Shown here piece after piece: positions 33,963 through 42,462 of a stretch of 42,462 bases of DNA. The position numbers and the translations under genes are program-made. The stretch's first letter is position 1. Every line of letters begins with the position of its first letter. The DNA is taken from the NCBI GenBank assembly GCA_964588795.1, contig CAZPQN010000020.1, forward strand, positions 1 to 42,462. Reading direction: 5' to 3'. This DNA is from CAZPQN01 sp964588795. GTDB taxonomy: Bacteria > Fidelibacterota > UBA2242. A model generated the notes under the pieces. That model was not told where the DNA came from, searched no databases, and saw nothing but the letters and a program-made list of their open reading frames with translations.

Positions 33963-34581
33963 AATTCTTCGCCTTGAGGCAACAGCGGGTTCTCGCTTTA
34001 ATCAGGTATTAGCTGAGGGCGCAGTCGTTGCCTATCCCACCGATACAGTTTACGGATTGGGTTGTGACGCCGCAAATCCGGACGCCTTGCAGCGGCTGGA
34101 TTTACTCAAAGAACGTCCGGCACGCAAACCCTACAGCATACTTTATTCCGATGTGTCCCGTCTCCTGACCGATTTCCCGCACCTGAATGACTATCAAGTA
34201 CGTTTAGTCCGGCGACTTTTACCGGGTAAGGTGACTTTGGTTTTGCCGGTGGCGAGCGCGTCATCAATCCCCGCCAATGTTGTGGCTGATGGGAGAGTCG
34301 GCGTACGCGTCGTGGATTATCCAGCCCTGCAGACCTTGCTTGCTCAGTATTCTCGACCGGTGGTCACGACCAGCGCCAATCCGGCTGGTGCCGCACCGGC
34401 CCGCAACGTCGCGGAAATTTTAAATTACTTTGGTGCGCAAATTTCCCTAATTTTAGATGGCGGTGACGCCGGCTGTTCTTTACCATCCACGGTACTGCGG
34501 CTTGAGACCGACGGTTATGAAATTTTACGTGCTGGCGCTGTGTCTGAAATGGAAATTACACACAAATTGATGGAGCTATGA
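33955..34581 (+). CDS. tsaC: L-threonylcarbamoyladenylate synthase (TsaC/YrdC type)
   Basis: 208 aa from the ATG that overlaps the acyltransferase stop. It makes the threonylcarbamoyl-AMP used for the t6A37 modification of ANN-decoding tRNAs. Motifs include AYPTDTVYGLGCDA, the KERPARKPYS loop that holds substrates, LPGKVTLVLP, GVRVVDYP and TTSANPAGAAP. The length fits the single-domain TsaC/YrdC class, with no Sua5 C-terminal domain. A much longer in-frame extension upstream lies wholly inside the acyltransferase gene and is not used. ATGA overlap with the ABC exporter. Confidence 0.95.
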   Translation: MSEILRLEATAGSRFNQVLAEGAVVAYPTDTVYGLGCDAANPDALQRLDLLKERPARKPYSILYSDVSRLLTDFPHLNDYQVRLVRRLLPGKVTLVLPVASASSIPANVVADGRVGVRVVDYPALQTLLAQYSRPVVTTSANPAGAAPARNVAEILNYFGAQISLILDGGDAGCSLPSTVLRLETDGYEILRAGAVSEMEITHKLMEL

Positions 34582-36437
34582 ACATTTACCTGCGCATGTT
34601 GAAATTACTTAAACCTTACTGGGGCATGCTGACTGTCAGCATTCTGTGTTCACTGGTTTTTGTGGTCTTCAACAGCTCTTCAGTATGGTTGACCGCCTCT
34701 TTTACCAAAGTGCTTTTCCCGGAAAAGCAGACGGAAATTCAGGCGCATGCGCCCAGCGCCAAGCTTGCCACCAAATCCGGATTAAATGCCACTCTGAATC
34801 GCTTTACCAACCGGCTGGTTGCCCGCGCCACGCCCCTGGAATCGCTGAAAGCCTTGTGCCTGTTGATTTTCATTACCTTCTTGATGAAAAATATTTTCCT
34901 GTATTTCAAGAATGTCGCCCTGCATTTTGTACAACTGCGCATGGTGACCGACGTGCGGAATATGCTGTATGCGCAACTGCACAACCTTTCTATGGCATAC
35001 TATAACCGCAAGCGCACCGGTGAAATTTCCTCGATTATGATGAATGATGTGAACAATATGCGTAATTCGTTCACGGTCAGTTTTGATAAACTGTTAATCG
35101 AGCCGATCAACATTTTGGCATTCATGGTTCTGTTGTTCATCATCTCCTGGCAGTTGTCTTTGCTGGCGGTTTTGATTTTGCCCATCAGCGGATTGATTAT
35201 CTCGCGCATCGGACAAAGTATCCGGCGGAAATCCATGCGCACCAGCCGGCAGGTCGCCGGCATTATGGCGATCATCGACGAAACGCTCCAGGGTATACGT
35301 GTAGTCAAGGCATTTGCCATGGAAAAATTTGAAATCGGACGCTTTCTTGCCGAATCCGAGAAATATTTCCGACTGCTGTTCCGGCGGCGCCGACTGCGGG
35401 AAATCTCCTCGCCTCTGAATGAGACGTTCGGGGTAATCATCGGGATGCTCCTGTTATGGTTTGGCGGACGGCGGGTACTGATGGGCGCGGGCATTGATGC
35501 CGAAGATTTCGTGCGGTTTATCATTTTGCTGTTTGCCATAATGACGCCCATCAAGAGCCTGAATAATGTCAATATGGAACTGCAGGAGGGCCTGGCTTCG
35601 GCGCAACGCGTGTTTTCCCTGTTGGATGAAAAGCCCGACGTCGTCGAAAAGAGCCAGGCTATCGTCCTGCCCGGCTTCCACGACTCGATCGTTTATGAAA
35701 ACGTTTCATTCGGCTATGAAACCTCCCGCGGCAGGGTGCTCAACAACTGTTCGTTACGCATTAATCGGGGCGAGATCGTAGCCATTGTCGGACACAGCGG
35801 TGCCGGTAAATCCACCCTGGTTGACCTTCTGCCACGTTTCTATGATCCGAGCAGTGGGCGCATCCTGATTGATGGCTATGATATTCGCGACCTGACTTTT
35901 ACTTCCCTGCGCTCGCAGATGGGTATCGTGACCCAAAACACCATTCTGTTCAACGATACAGTCTTCAACAATATCGCCTATGGCGTTCGCGATTTTGACC
36001 AGGATAAAGTGTACGCCGCGGCGGAAGCCGCCAATGCCCTGGAATTCATTGAGGAAATGCCTCAGAAATTTGAAACGGTGATCGGCGACCGCGGCCTGCG
36101 CCTTTCCGGTGGCCAACGCCAGCGACTCGCCATCGCACGCGCCCTGCTGAAAAATCCACCCATCCTGATTCTCGATGAAGCCACGTCATCGCTTGACACG
36201 GAATCGGAATTAAAGGTCCAGGCGGCGATTGAAACCCTGATCAAAGACCGCACCGTGCTTGTCATCGCCCATCGTCTATCCACCATCCAGAATGCCCATA
36301 AAATCGTGGTGTTAGAGAAAGGGCGCATCGTGGAAAGCGGGCGGCATACCGAACTCCTGAATCACCCGGACAGCCTGTACCGCTTTCTCTATGAAACCCA
36401 GTTTGCGAGTCTGTCCCGCAAGGATAAAACCGGATAA
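34578..36437 (+). CDS. MsbA-type ABC exporter (membrane plus ATPase)
   Basis: 619 aa half-transporter with six predicted helices (about 15-320) and a nucleotide-binding domain with Walker A VGHSGAGKST (K411), the signature LSGGQRQR and Walker B ILILDEATSS with a following H-loop histidine (IAHRLS). A polar, charged extracytoplasmic loop of about 40 residues after helix 1 is longer than in many homologues. Position directly after a lipid A acyltransferase suggests lipid A/LPS flipping. A general lipid or drug exporter is the alternative. Confidence 0.92.
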   Translation: MNIYLRMLKLLKPYWGMLTVSILCSLVFVVFNSSSVWLTASFTKVLFPEKQTEIQAHAPSAKLATKSGLNATLNRFTNRLVARATPLESLKALCLLIFITFLMKNIFLYFKNVALHFVQLRMVTDVRNMLYAQLHNLSMAYYNRKRTGEISSIMMNDVNNMRNSFTVSFDKLLIEPINILAFMVLLFIISWQLSLLAVLILPISGLIISRIGQSIRRKSMRTSRQVAGIMAIIDETLQGIRVVKAFAMEKFEIGRFLAESEKYFRLLFRRRRLREISSPLNETFGVIIGMLLLWFGGRRVLMGAGIDAEDFVRFIILLFAIMTPIKSLNNVNMELQEGLASAQRVFSLLDEKPDVVEKSQAIVLPGFHDSIVYENVSFGYETSRGRVLNNCSLRINRGEIVAIVGHSGAGKSTLVDLLPRFYDPSSGRILIDGYDIRDLTFTSLRSQMGIVTQNTILFNDTVFNNIAYGVRDFDQDKVYAAAEAANALEFIEEMPQKFETVIGDRGLRLSGGQRQRLAIARALLKNPPILILDEATSSLDTESELKVQAAIETLIKDRTVLVIAHRLSTIQNAHKIVVLEKGRIVESGRHTELLNHPDSLYRFLYETQFASLSRKDKTG

Positions 36438-36446
36438 ATAATTCAA

Positions 36447-37865
36447 TTGAGCATGGCTGAAAAGTCCGAGCCGTATCGCTATTTACCTGCCGTACATACC
36501 TTGGCGGCGCTGATCAGGAAACAAAATTATGCAGTACGGGATGATTTGCTAACCGCAATTGTCCGCAGAATTCTGACCCGTTACCGGCAGAAAATCCAGA
36601 CCGGAACCAACTTGCCCCGCAGTCGAGCGCAGGCTCAGAACGCCGTTATGGCAATGCTCCAGGCCGAGATTGAGCAATTGACCGGGAGGCGACTGCGACC
36701 GGTGATCAACGCCACGGGCATCGTTCTGCACACCGGTCTGGGACGCGCACCTTTGGGGCCGGCCATGCTTACGCAGGCATCGTCAGGTATCGCCGGATAT
36801 GTCAATCTCGAATTCGATCTCGAGACGGGCGAGCGCGGCGAGCGGCTCGACCTTAGCGAAGATCTGCTGACGCTCCTGACTGGCGCGGAATCTTCCGCGG
36901 TAGTCAATAACAATGCCGCCGCCGTTCTGCTGGCTCTGAACAGTATCGCCGATGGACGGGAGGTGATCGTTTCGCGCGGCGAACTGATCGAAATCGGCGG
37001 CAGTTTCCGTCTGCCGGAAATCATCCAAAAAAGCGGCGCGCGGATGGTCGAGGTCGGCACCACCAATCGTACGCATTTGCCGGACTATGTCCGCGCCCTT
37101 AATAAAAACACCGGAGCGATTCTCCTGGTGCACCCCTCCAACTATCGCGTTCAGGGTTTTACGGCGCGACCGGAACCGGCGGCAATAATCAAATTTGCGC
37201 ATCAGCACCGTCTGCCGGTCATGTTGGATCTGGGCAGTGGCGCACTGTGCGACTTACCTTCACTCGGATTACCCGTCGAGCAAACGGTGGCTGAGACGAT
37301 TCACCAAGGTTACGATTTAGTGACTTTCAGCGGTGACAAATTATTGGGTGGACCGCAGGCCGGTTTAATCGTCGGTAAAAAGCGGCTGATCCGACGCCTG
37401 CGGAGCAATCCGCTGATGCGCTGTGTCCGCTGTGATAAATTGACTCTCGCACTATTGGTGCATACTCTGCAAGTTTATTTAAAGCCGGGCTCGCCGCAGC
37501 TTCCGACTTATGCTTTGCTGACGTGCGACCAGGCGACCTTGCGAGAGCGGGCCGAAGAAGTCATCGGGCAGGTGACTCGGGAAGTCGTCAAATATTTTCA
37601 GATTAGAATCAGGGAAACCGTCACGGAAGCCGGCAGTGGCAGTCTGCCGACGGAAAATTTACCGAGCATGGCGATTGTACTAAAACCGGTCAATTGTTCC
37701 GCGTCGGCTTTGGCGAGGCACTTTCGCCGTCTCAACCCGCCGGTTATCGGTTACAGCCGCAAGGGATATTTTTGCCTGGACCTGAAGACCGTACTTCCGG
37801 CAGATCTGCCCCCATTGAGCCGGGCGATCAACCAAGTCGGTGAGCGCCTGCGCGAGTCTCAGTGA
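36447..37865 (+). CDS. selA: L-seryl-tRNA(Sec) selenium transferase (SelA)
   Basis: 472 aa. SelA is a PLP enzyme that converts Ser-tRNA(Sec) to Sec-tRNA(Sec) with selenophosphate. PLP lysine is in TFSGDKLLGGPQAG at about residue 297. NATGIVLHTGLGRAPL and VNNNAAAVLLALN are typical. The start may be TTG 36447 or ATG 36453. The stop overlaps the selB start (TGATG), the common selAB arrangement. Presence of selA and selB indicates the genome uses selenocysteine; selC and selD were not seen here. Confidence 0.97.
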   Translation: MSMAEKSEPYRYLPAVHTLAALIRKQNYAVRDDLLTAIVRRILTRYRQKIQTGTNLPRSRAQAQNAVMAMLQAEIEQLTGRRLRPVINATGIVLHTGLGRAPLGPAMLTQASSGIAGYVNLEFDLETGERGERLDLSEDLLTLLTGAESSAVVNNNAAAVLLALNSIADGREVIVSRGELIEIGGSFRLPEIIQKSGARMVEVGTTNRTHLPDYVRALNKNTGAILLVHPSNYRVQGFTARPEPAAIIKFAHQHRLPVMLDLGSGALCDLPSLGLPVEQTVAETIHQGYDLVTFSGDKLLGGPQAGLIVGKKRLIRRLRSNPLMRCVRCDKLTLALLVHTLQVYLKPGSPQLPTYALLTCDQATLRERAEEVIGQVTREVVKYFQIRIRETVTEAGSGSLPTENLPSMAIVLKPVNCSASALARHFRRLNPPVIGYSRKGYFCLDLKTVLPADLPPLSRAINQVGERLRESQ

Positions 37866-39763
37866 TGGGTTTTCTGGTCGTCGGCACCGCCGGTCACGTT
37901 GACCATGGAAAGTCGGCTCTGGTAAAAGCCCTGACCGGCACCGATCCCGACCGATTGGCCGAAGAACAACAACGCGGCATGACAATTGACATCGGCTTCG
38001 CTTTTCTGAATGAAAACGTCGCCTTCATTGACGTGCCCGGACATGAACGCTTTGTGAAAAATATGGTGACCGGCGCGAGTACCGTCGACGTCGCGCTGGT
38101 GGTTATCGCGGCGGATGATGGAATCATGCCCCAGACCCGCGAGCATATCGCAATATTAAACCTGCTTGGCATCCGGCAAGGTATAATTGTCATCAACAAA
38201 ATTGACCTCGTGGAAACGGAATGGTTAGAGCTGGTCGTGGCCGAGGTTCAAAATTTGGTACAGGCTACGTTTTTAGCCAACGCTCCGCTATTCAGGATTT
38301 CGGCCATCACCGGCGCCGGAATTGCCGAGTTAAAAAAGTACCTGACAGACTTGCCGGAACGGTTCGTACGCCCATCGACCACGTCCTTGTTTCGCCTGCC
38401 GATAGATCGGGTATTTTCAGTCAGAGGACATGGCACGGTCGTGACTGGAACGATTATCAGCGGCAGGGTGAATGTCGGAGATGAAGTGGAGGTTCTGCCG
38501 CTGACCAGCATCTGCAAGGTACGTGGTTTGCAGACCCAGGGACAGACCGTGACATGCGCTGTCGCTGGCCAGCGCGCCGCCCTGAATTTGACCGGCGTAG
38601 AGCGTTCGGTTTTGACGCGCGGACAGGTGTTGGCTACACCGGATGCCTTCCCGACAACCAGACTGTTAACGGTGCAAATCGAACTCCTTGCCGGAACGCC
38701 GGTCTTGAAATACAACGACCGGGTGCATCTGCATCTGAATACCGCTGAAGATCTGGTCAGAGTGCGTTTCATCGGTCGGGATGCATTGTCCGGCGGCGAG
38801 CAGGCGATCGCCCAGTTGAGCGCGGAACATTCGCTATCAGGTGGCTTCCGCGATCGCTTCATTCTGCGTAATCAATCCGCTCGGCAAACCATCGGAGGCG
38901 GGCTGGTACTCGACCCTCAGCCAGTGCCGCTGAGAAAAAAAGTGGTTGATGACGTCAAAGATCTGTTGGAATTGAGTCGGGCCGGTTTGACCGCATGGAT
39001 GGAGTGGTATCTCAATCAATCCGGGTCTAACATCGTCACGCGGGAACAACTATCCCGTCGTTTTTCCGCCACAATCCGGGAAACTGAAACGGCGTTAGAA
39101 CCCCTCAAGGAGAGTGGGCGGGTCGTGTGCACCGACGATGGCTACATCGCCGAGGCAAAAATCGTGAAAAGCAAGACCGCACTTCTCGATTATTTGACAA
39201 AGTTTCATCAGGTTAACCCGCTCGCACCGGGCATCGAAAAGGCCGAACTGTTAGCCCAGGTCGGGCTTGATGAAAGCCTAACCAATTGGATGATCGAAAT
39301 GCTCCTGCAGGTAAAAATACTGAAACTTAATGCCGATAAAATCGCTCTGGCTGATTTTAACCCGCGCCTTAGCGCGCATCAGCAAAATCTGCTCATCGCT
39401 ATCGAGCAAACCCTGCTCTCGGCGGGCCTGACCCCTCCCGATTTGGAGACGCTCAGCACCCAATTCCAAATAAGCATCGAGGAACTGCACCGGCTACTAA
39501 CTTTACTGATTCTCGAACGGCGTGTGGTCATGGTGGAAAAGATTCTACCCTTCCATACTCAGTCGCTGGAAAAAGCCGCGGCGCTGATCGAAAAATTCCT
39601 TACTGAGCATAAGATTGCCACCGTCAGTGAATTAAAGACACTACTCGGCATCTCCCGTAAATTTGCTATACCGCTCCTCGCCTATTTTGACCAGCGGGGT
39701 TTGACCGTTCGGAAAGGTGATGAGCGTTGCTTAGCCGGCGTGTCAGGCAATTCGAGAGGATGA
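37865..39763 (+). CDS. selB: Selenocysteine-specific elongation factor SelB
   Basis: 632 aa. SelB is a GTPase that brings Sec-tRNA(Sec) to UGA codons marked by a SECIS hairpin. G1 GTAGHVDHGKS, G3 DVPGHE and G4 NKID motifs of a translational GTPase are in place, followed by beta-barrel domains (about 175-345) and four C-terminal winged helices (about 370-632) that read SECIS RNA. The ATG overlaps the selA stop; a GTG one codon upstream (37862) is the alternative start. Length is typical. Confidence 0.97.
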   Translation: MGFLVVGTAGHVDHGKSALVKALTGTDPDRLAEEQQRGMTIDIGFAFLNENVAFIDVPGHERFVKNMVTGASTVDVALVVIAADDGIMPQTREHIAILNLLGIRQGIIVINKIDLVETEWLELVVAEVQNLVQATFLANAPLFRISAITGAGIAELKKYLTDLPERFVRPSTTSLFRLPIDRVFSVRGHGTVVTGTIISGRVNVGDEVEVLPLTSICKVRGLQTQGQTVTCAVAGQRAALNLTGVERSVLTRGQVLATPDAFPTTRLLTVQIELLAGTPVLKYNDRVHLHLNTAEDLVRVRFIGRDALSGGEQAIAQLSAEHSLSGGFRDRFILRNQSARQTIGGGLVLDPQPVPLRKKVVDDVKDLLELSRAGLTAWMEWYLNQSGSNIVTREQLSRRFSATIRETETALEPLKESGRVVCTDDGYIAEAKIVKSKTALLDYLTKFHQVNPLAPGIEKAELLAQVGLDESLTNWMIEMLLQVKILKLNADKIALADFNPRLSAHQQNLLIAIEQTLLSAGLTPPDLETLSTQFQISIEELHRLLTLLILERRVVMVEKILPFHTQSLEKAAALIEKFLTEHKIATVSELKTLLGISRKFAIPLLAYFDQRGLTVRKGDERCLAGVSGNSRG

Positions 39764-39770
39764 GCCACAG

Positions 39771-41269
39771 ATGAATATCTTCGCCCGTCATCGCTTGAAT
39801 TCACTCCGCACGCTCACGGGTGCCATCCTCGCGCCGCTGATTTTTTTACTATTGGTTTTTTTCGTTGATCTCGATCCCCAGCATCCCGCGGTTACCCGCA
39901 CCTTAGCTGTCGGTTTGGTGATGGCGATTTTGTGGATCACAGAGTTTGTTCCTCTGGCAGTGACGGCGCTTTTACCGGTGGTGCTTTTTCCATTATTGGG
40001 GATAATGGACGGACGCATCGTGTCGGCAACCTATTTCAACCATATAATTTTTCTTTTTCTCGGCGGCTTTTTGGTGGCGCTCGCCATGCAACGCTGGAAT
40101 CTGCACAAGCGTATTGCCCTGCGGATTTTGATGTTCACCGGCGTGCGCCCCGGGAGTATCCTATTCGGGTTTATGTTCGCCACGGCGTTGCTGTCGATGT
40201 GGATTTCCAATACCGCGACCGCAATGATGATGTTGCCCATCCTGGTATCGGTGATGCAAAAATTGGAGGAGACGGCTGACCAACCCGTCATGGCGCGCTA
40301 TGCTACCGGATTACTGCTGGGAGTCGCATACAGCGCTTCAGTCGGAGGAGTTGCGACGCTGGTGGGCACGCCGCCCAATTTGTCATTCGTGCGGATTTAT
40401 CAGATCATGTTTCCGCAGGCCCCAGAGGTGAATTTCACGACGTGGTTTCTGTTTGCCTGTCCGGTCGCGCTCACTCTTTTTATTTTTATTTGGTGGTGGC
40501 TCTGGCTGATCTACTGCCCGCGGAAAAATCAGTTAATCGCGATAGAAAAGAGCCTTTTTCGCCAGCAGTACACCGAGCTGGGACGCATGTCTTTTCCTGA
40601 ACGGGTGGTACTGTTCGATTTCTGCCTGCTGGCCGCCTTATGGCTCTCGCGGAGCGATCTGATTTTTGGGGAGGTTAAAATCCGCGGCTGGGCGCGACTG
40701 TTTGGCAATCCGGAATTTGTCAACGATGGTACAGTGGCCATTCTGATGGCCGGACTGCTGTTTTTTATCCCGACGAAATCAAAACCGGGTGAGCGTATTT
40801 TGAACTGGGAAACCGCGACGCGCTTGCCCCGGCAGATCGTCCTGTTGTTTGGCGGAGGTTTCGCACTGGCGACCGGTTTCAAGGAATCCGGACTGACAGT
40901 CGGTTTGGCGAGCAACTGCAATGGCTGGCCGGAATTCACCCGTTTTTTATTATTTTAGTGATTGCCCTGGTAGTGACCTTCCTGACCGAATTGACCTCGA
41001 ACACCGCTACCACCGAGATGATCTTGCCGATTATGGCGGGTTTAGCGCTCTCACTAAAAGTCAATCCTTTACTGCTGATGGTGCCCGCGACTATATCGGC
41101 GTCAATGGCTTTCATGCTACCGGTCGCTACGCCACCCAATGCCATCATTTTCGGCTCCAATCGTCTGACTGTGGCCGATATGGCGAAAACCGGCCTGGTG
41201 CTAAACCTGATCGGCGCAATAATTATCACTTTCTTTACTTACTTTTTAGCCGGAAAGGTGTTCCGGTGA
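39771..41269 (+). pseudogene. DASS/SLC13-family transporter, interrupted by a -1 frameshift
   Basis: The first 395 codons (to TAG at 40956-40958) and a second frame from about 40916 to 41269 together make one transporter of about 500 aa in the divalent-anion:sodium symporter family. The first part holds the first SNT motif ISNTATAMM (S146-T148) and VGTPPNLSF; the second holds the other, TSNTATTEMILPI, and ATPPNA. Family-like sequence switches frame between LTVGLASN and LQWLAG (40902-40916), which requires one missing base in this copy. It is either a real disrupted gene or a sequencing/assembly error. Intact homologues move dicarboxylates, sulfate or phosphate with sodium. It follows selB by 7 nt. 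Confidence 0.85.
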
Positions 41270-41332
41270 CACACTTTATACCTGCCAGGACAATCAACTT
41301 ATCACCATGCTTCTCAGGCAACAGGTTTTAGG

Positions 41333-42462
41333 ATGAAGCAGAATTCAATTATTCTCAAAGCGGGTCGGGAAAAGTCTCTGCTCCGCCATCATCCGTGGAT
41401 TTTTACGGGGGCAATTGACCGGGTAGAGGGTGCCCCACAGAGCGGTGAAACGATCGAAGTTCGGGCGCAGGATGGGCGCTTTCTGGGGCGTGGCGCCTGG
41501 TCGCCACACTCGCAAATCGCGGTCCGCATGTGGAATTTCGGGATCGAAGAACAAATTGACGAAAATTTTTTCCGACGCAAAATAGGTCAGGCGTTCGCCC
41601 GCCGTACGGAACTTTTTCAGACGGAAAACACGAATGCAGTGCGGCTCATCAACGCCGAATCCGACGGATTACCCGGCGTAATTGTGGATCGGTATGGCGA
41701 TTTTATTGTAACGCAATTTCTCACAGTAGGCGCGGAGTTTTGGCATACGACGCTGGTGCCGCTCTTGGCGGAGATCTGTCCGGTCAGCGGGATCTATGAG
41801 CGCTCGGACGTCGAGGTACGAGCGAAAGAAGGCTTGCCGCTACGCAAGGGTTCGCTCTACGGTGCCGAGCCGCCCGAATTAATCGAGATACATGAAAATT
41901 CCCGCCGTTTTTTCGTGGATGTGCGGCACGGACACAAGACCGGTTTCTATTTGGATCAGTGCGCAAACCGGCAAAAATTCACCGAGTATGCCCGCGACCG
42001 CGAAGTGCTGAACTGCTTCGCCTATACCGGTGGCTTTACGATTGCGGCATTGCAGGCTGGCGCGCGACGGGTCACCAATATCGAGACTTCGGCCGCCGCC
42101 CTCGAACTACTGAATAAAAACGTCGCCTTAAATGGCTTCGATTCCACGCAGGTCGAAAATTTTCAGGCAGATGTCTTGCAGATCCTGCGCACCTTCCGTG
42201 ATCAGCGCCGCCTGTTCGACCTGATCGTACTCGACCCGCCGAAATTTGCCGAATCAAAACAGCAGGTCTCCAGAGCCAGTCGCGGTTACAAGGACATCAA
42301 TTTATCGGCATTCAGGCTCCTGCGCCCGGGTGGCTGTTTGTTCACGTTCTCCTGTTCGGGGCAGATGCCGCCGGAGCTGTTTCAGAAAATTGTCGCTGAT
42401 GCCGCCCTGGATGCCGGGCGCCCAGCGCAGATTATCGCCCGCCTGACTCAGGCGTCCGATCA
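41333..42462 (+). CDS. rlmI: 23S rRNA (cytosine-C5)-methyltransferase, RlmI-like (partial, runs off window)
   Basis: About 376 aa visible; no stop before the window end. An N-terminal PUA-like domain (KSLLRHHPWIFTGAID; GRFLGRGAWSPHSQIAVRMW) precedes a class I methyltransferase domain with SAM-binding LNCFAYTGGFTIAALQAGA, the catalytic-site DPPKFAESK and the later FSCSGQM containing the conserved Cys. This is the RlmI layout; RlmI methylates C1962 of 23S rRNA (E. coli numbering). The start ATG has an AGG about 8 nt upstream. It may be read through from the transporter gene. Confidence 0.93.
   Translation, partial: MKQNSIILKAGREKSLLRHHPWIFTGAIDRVEGAPQSGETIEVRAQDGRFLGRGAWSPHSQIAVRMWNFGIEEQIDENFFRRKIGQAFARRTELFQTENTNAVRLINAESDGLPGVIVDRYGDFIVTQFLTVGAEFWHTTLVPLLAEICPVSGIYERSDVEVRAKEGLPLRKGSLYGAEPPELIEIHENSRRFFVDVRHGHKTGFYLDQCANRQKFTEYARDREVLNCFAYTGGFTIAALQAGARRVTNIETSAAALELLNKNVALNGFDSTQVENFQADVLQILRTFRDQRRLFDLIVLDPPKFAESKQQVSRASRGYKDINLSAFRLLRPGGCLFTFSCSGQMPPELFQKIVADAALDAGRPAQIIARLTQASD

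Noticed and set aside
40943..40949. In-frame U-UUU-UUA slippery heptamer just before the transporter stop
   Set aside because: A -1 slip here would join the frames, but family-like sequence in the -1 frame already starts at about 40916, so the slip point is too late. A single-base deletion explains the data better.
1..42462. CRISPR array, rRNA, tRNA genes or insertion sequences
   Set aside because: No regularly spaced repeats, no TTCGA-loop cloverleaf and no transposase frame were seen on reading both strands; small RNAs cannot be excluded.

Overview
The window is about 42 kb of gene-dense, single-copy-type bacterial chromosome, mostly on the + strand. Many neighbours overlap by 4 nt or sit within 20 nt, so translation is probably coupled. 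Lipid A/LPS genes (an LptE-like protein, an LpxL-type acyltransferase, an MsbA-type ABC exporter) show an outer membrane. Secreted proteins often end their signal peptide in ..AQ, and one peptidase carries a dockerin module; both fit the FCB superphylum and related candidate phyla (Calditrichota/KSB1/Zixibacteria-like). That placement is inference. I saw no rRNA, tRNA, CRISPR array or insertion sequence.

Layout. 0-4 kb (- strand): an M3 metallopeptidase and a SufS-like class V aminotransferase, with a terminator beyond them. 4-6.5 kb: a secreted M14 carboxypeptidase with a C-terminal dockerin, and a small envelope protein. 6.7-9.5 kb: uvrB, converging on a STAS/anti-sigma kinase pair. 9.7-20 kb: a housekeeping run of purD, a sigma-54 activator, lptE, asnS, a LOG-like protein, acylphosphatase, nadE, two small envelope proteins and comEC. 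20-22.6 kb: an amidohydrolase with altered active-site residues and a bacterial eRF1-like (baeRF) protein.

The most interesting region is 22.7-31.3 kb. A good sigma-70-type promoter precedes a lipoprotein, a CpoB/YbgF-like protein, a structured intergenic segment, a predicted outer-membrane barrel/coiled-coil/TPR protein, MotA, MotB, a reduced FliF-like protein, a FliG-like protein and a TPR protein. The FliF-like protein keeps only the ring-building motif 3 region, one membrane helix and the FliG-binding tail. The FliG-like protein keeps equivalents of the five charged torque residues. No rod, hook, filament, export or FliM/FliN gene is present in the window. I read this as a flagellar-motor-derived rotary or force-transmitting machine coupled to periplasmic and outer-membrane partners rather than to a flagellum.

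31.5-42.5 kb: ispG, a small secreted protein, lipid A acyltransferase, tsaC, an MsbA-type exporter, selA-selB (selenocysteine incorporation), a DASS-family transporter broken by a -1 frameshift, and an rlmI-like 23S rRNA methyltransferase cut by the window end.
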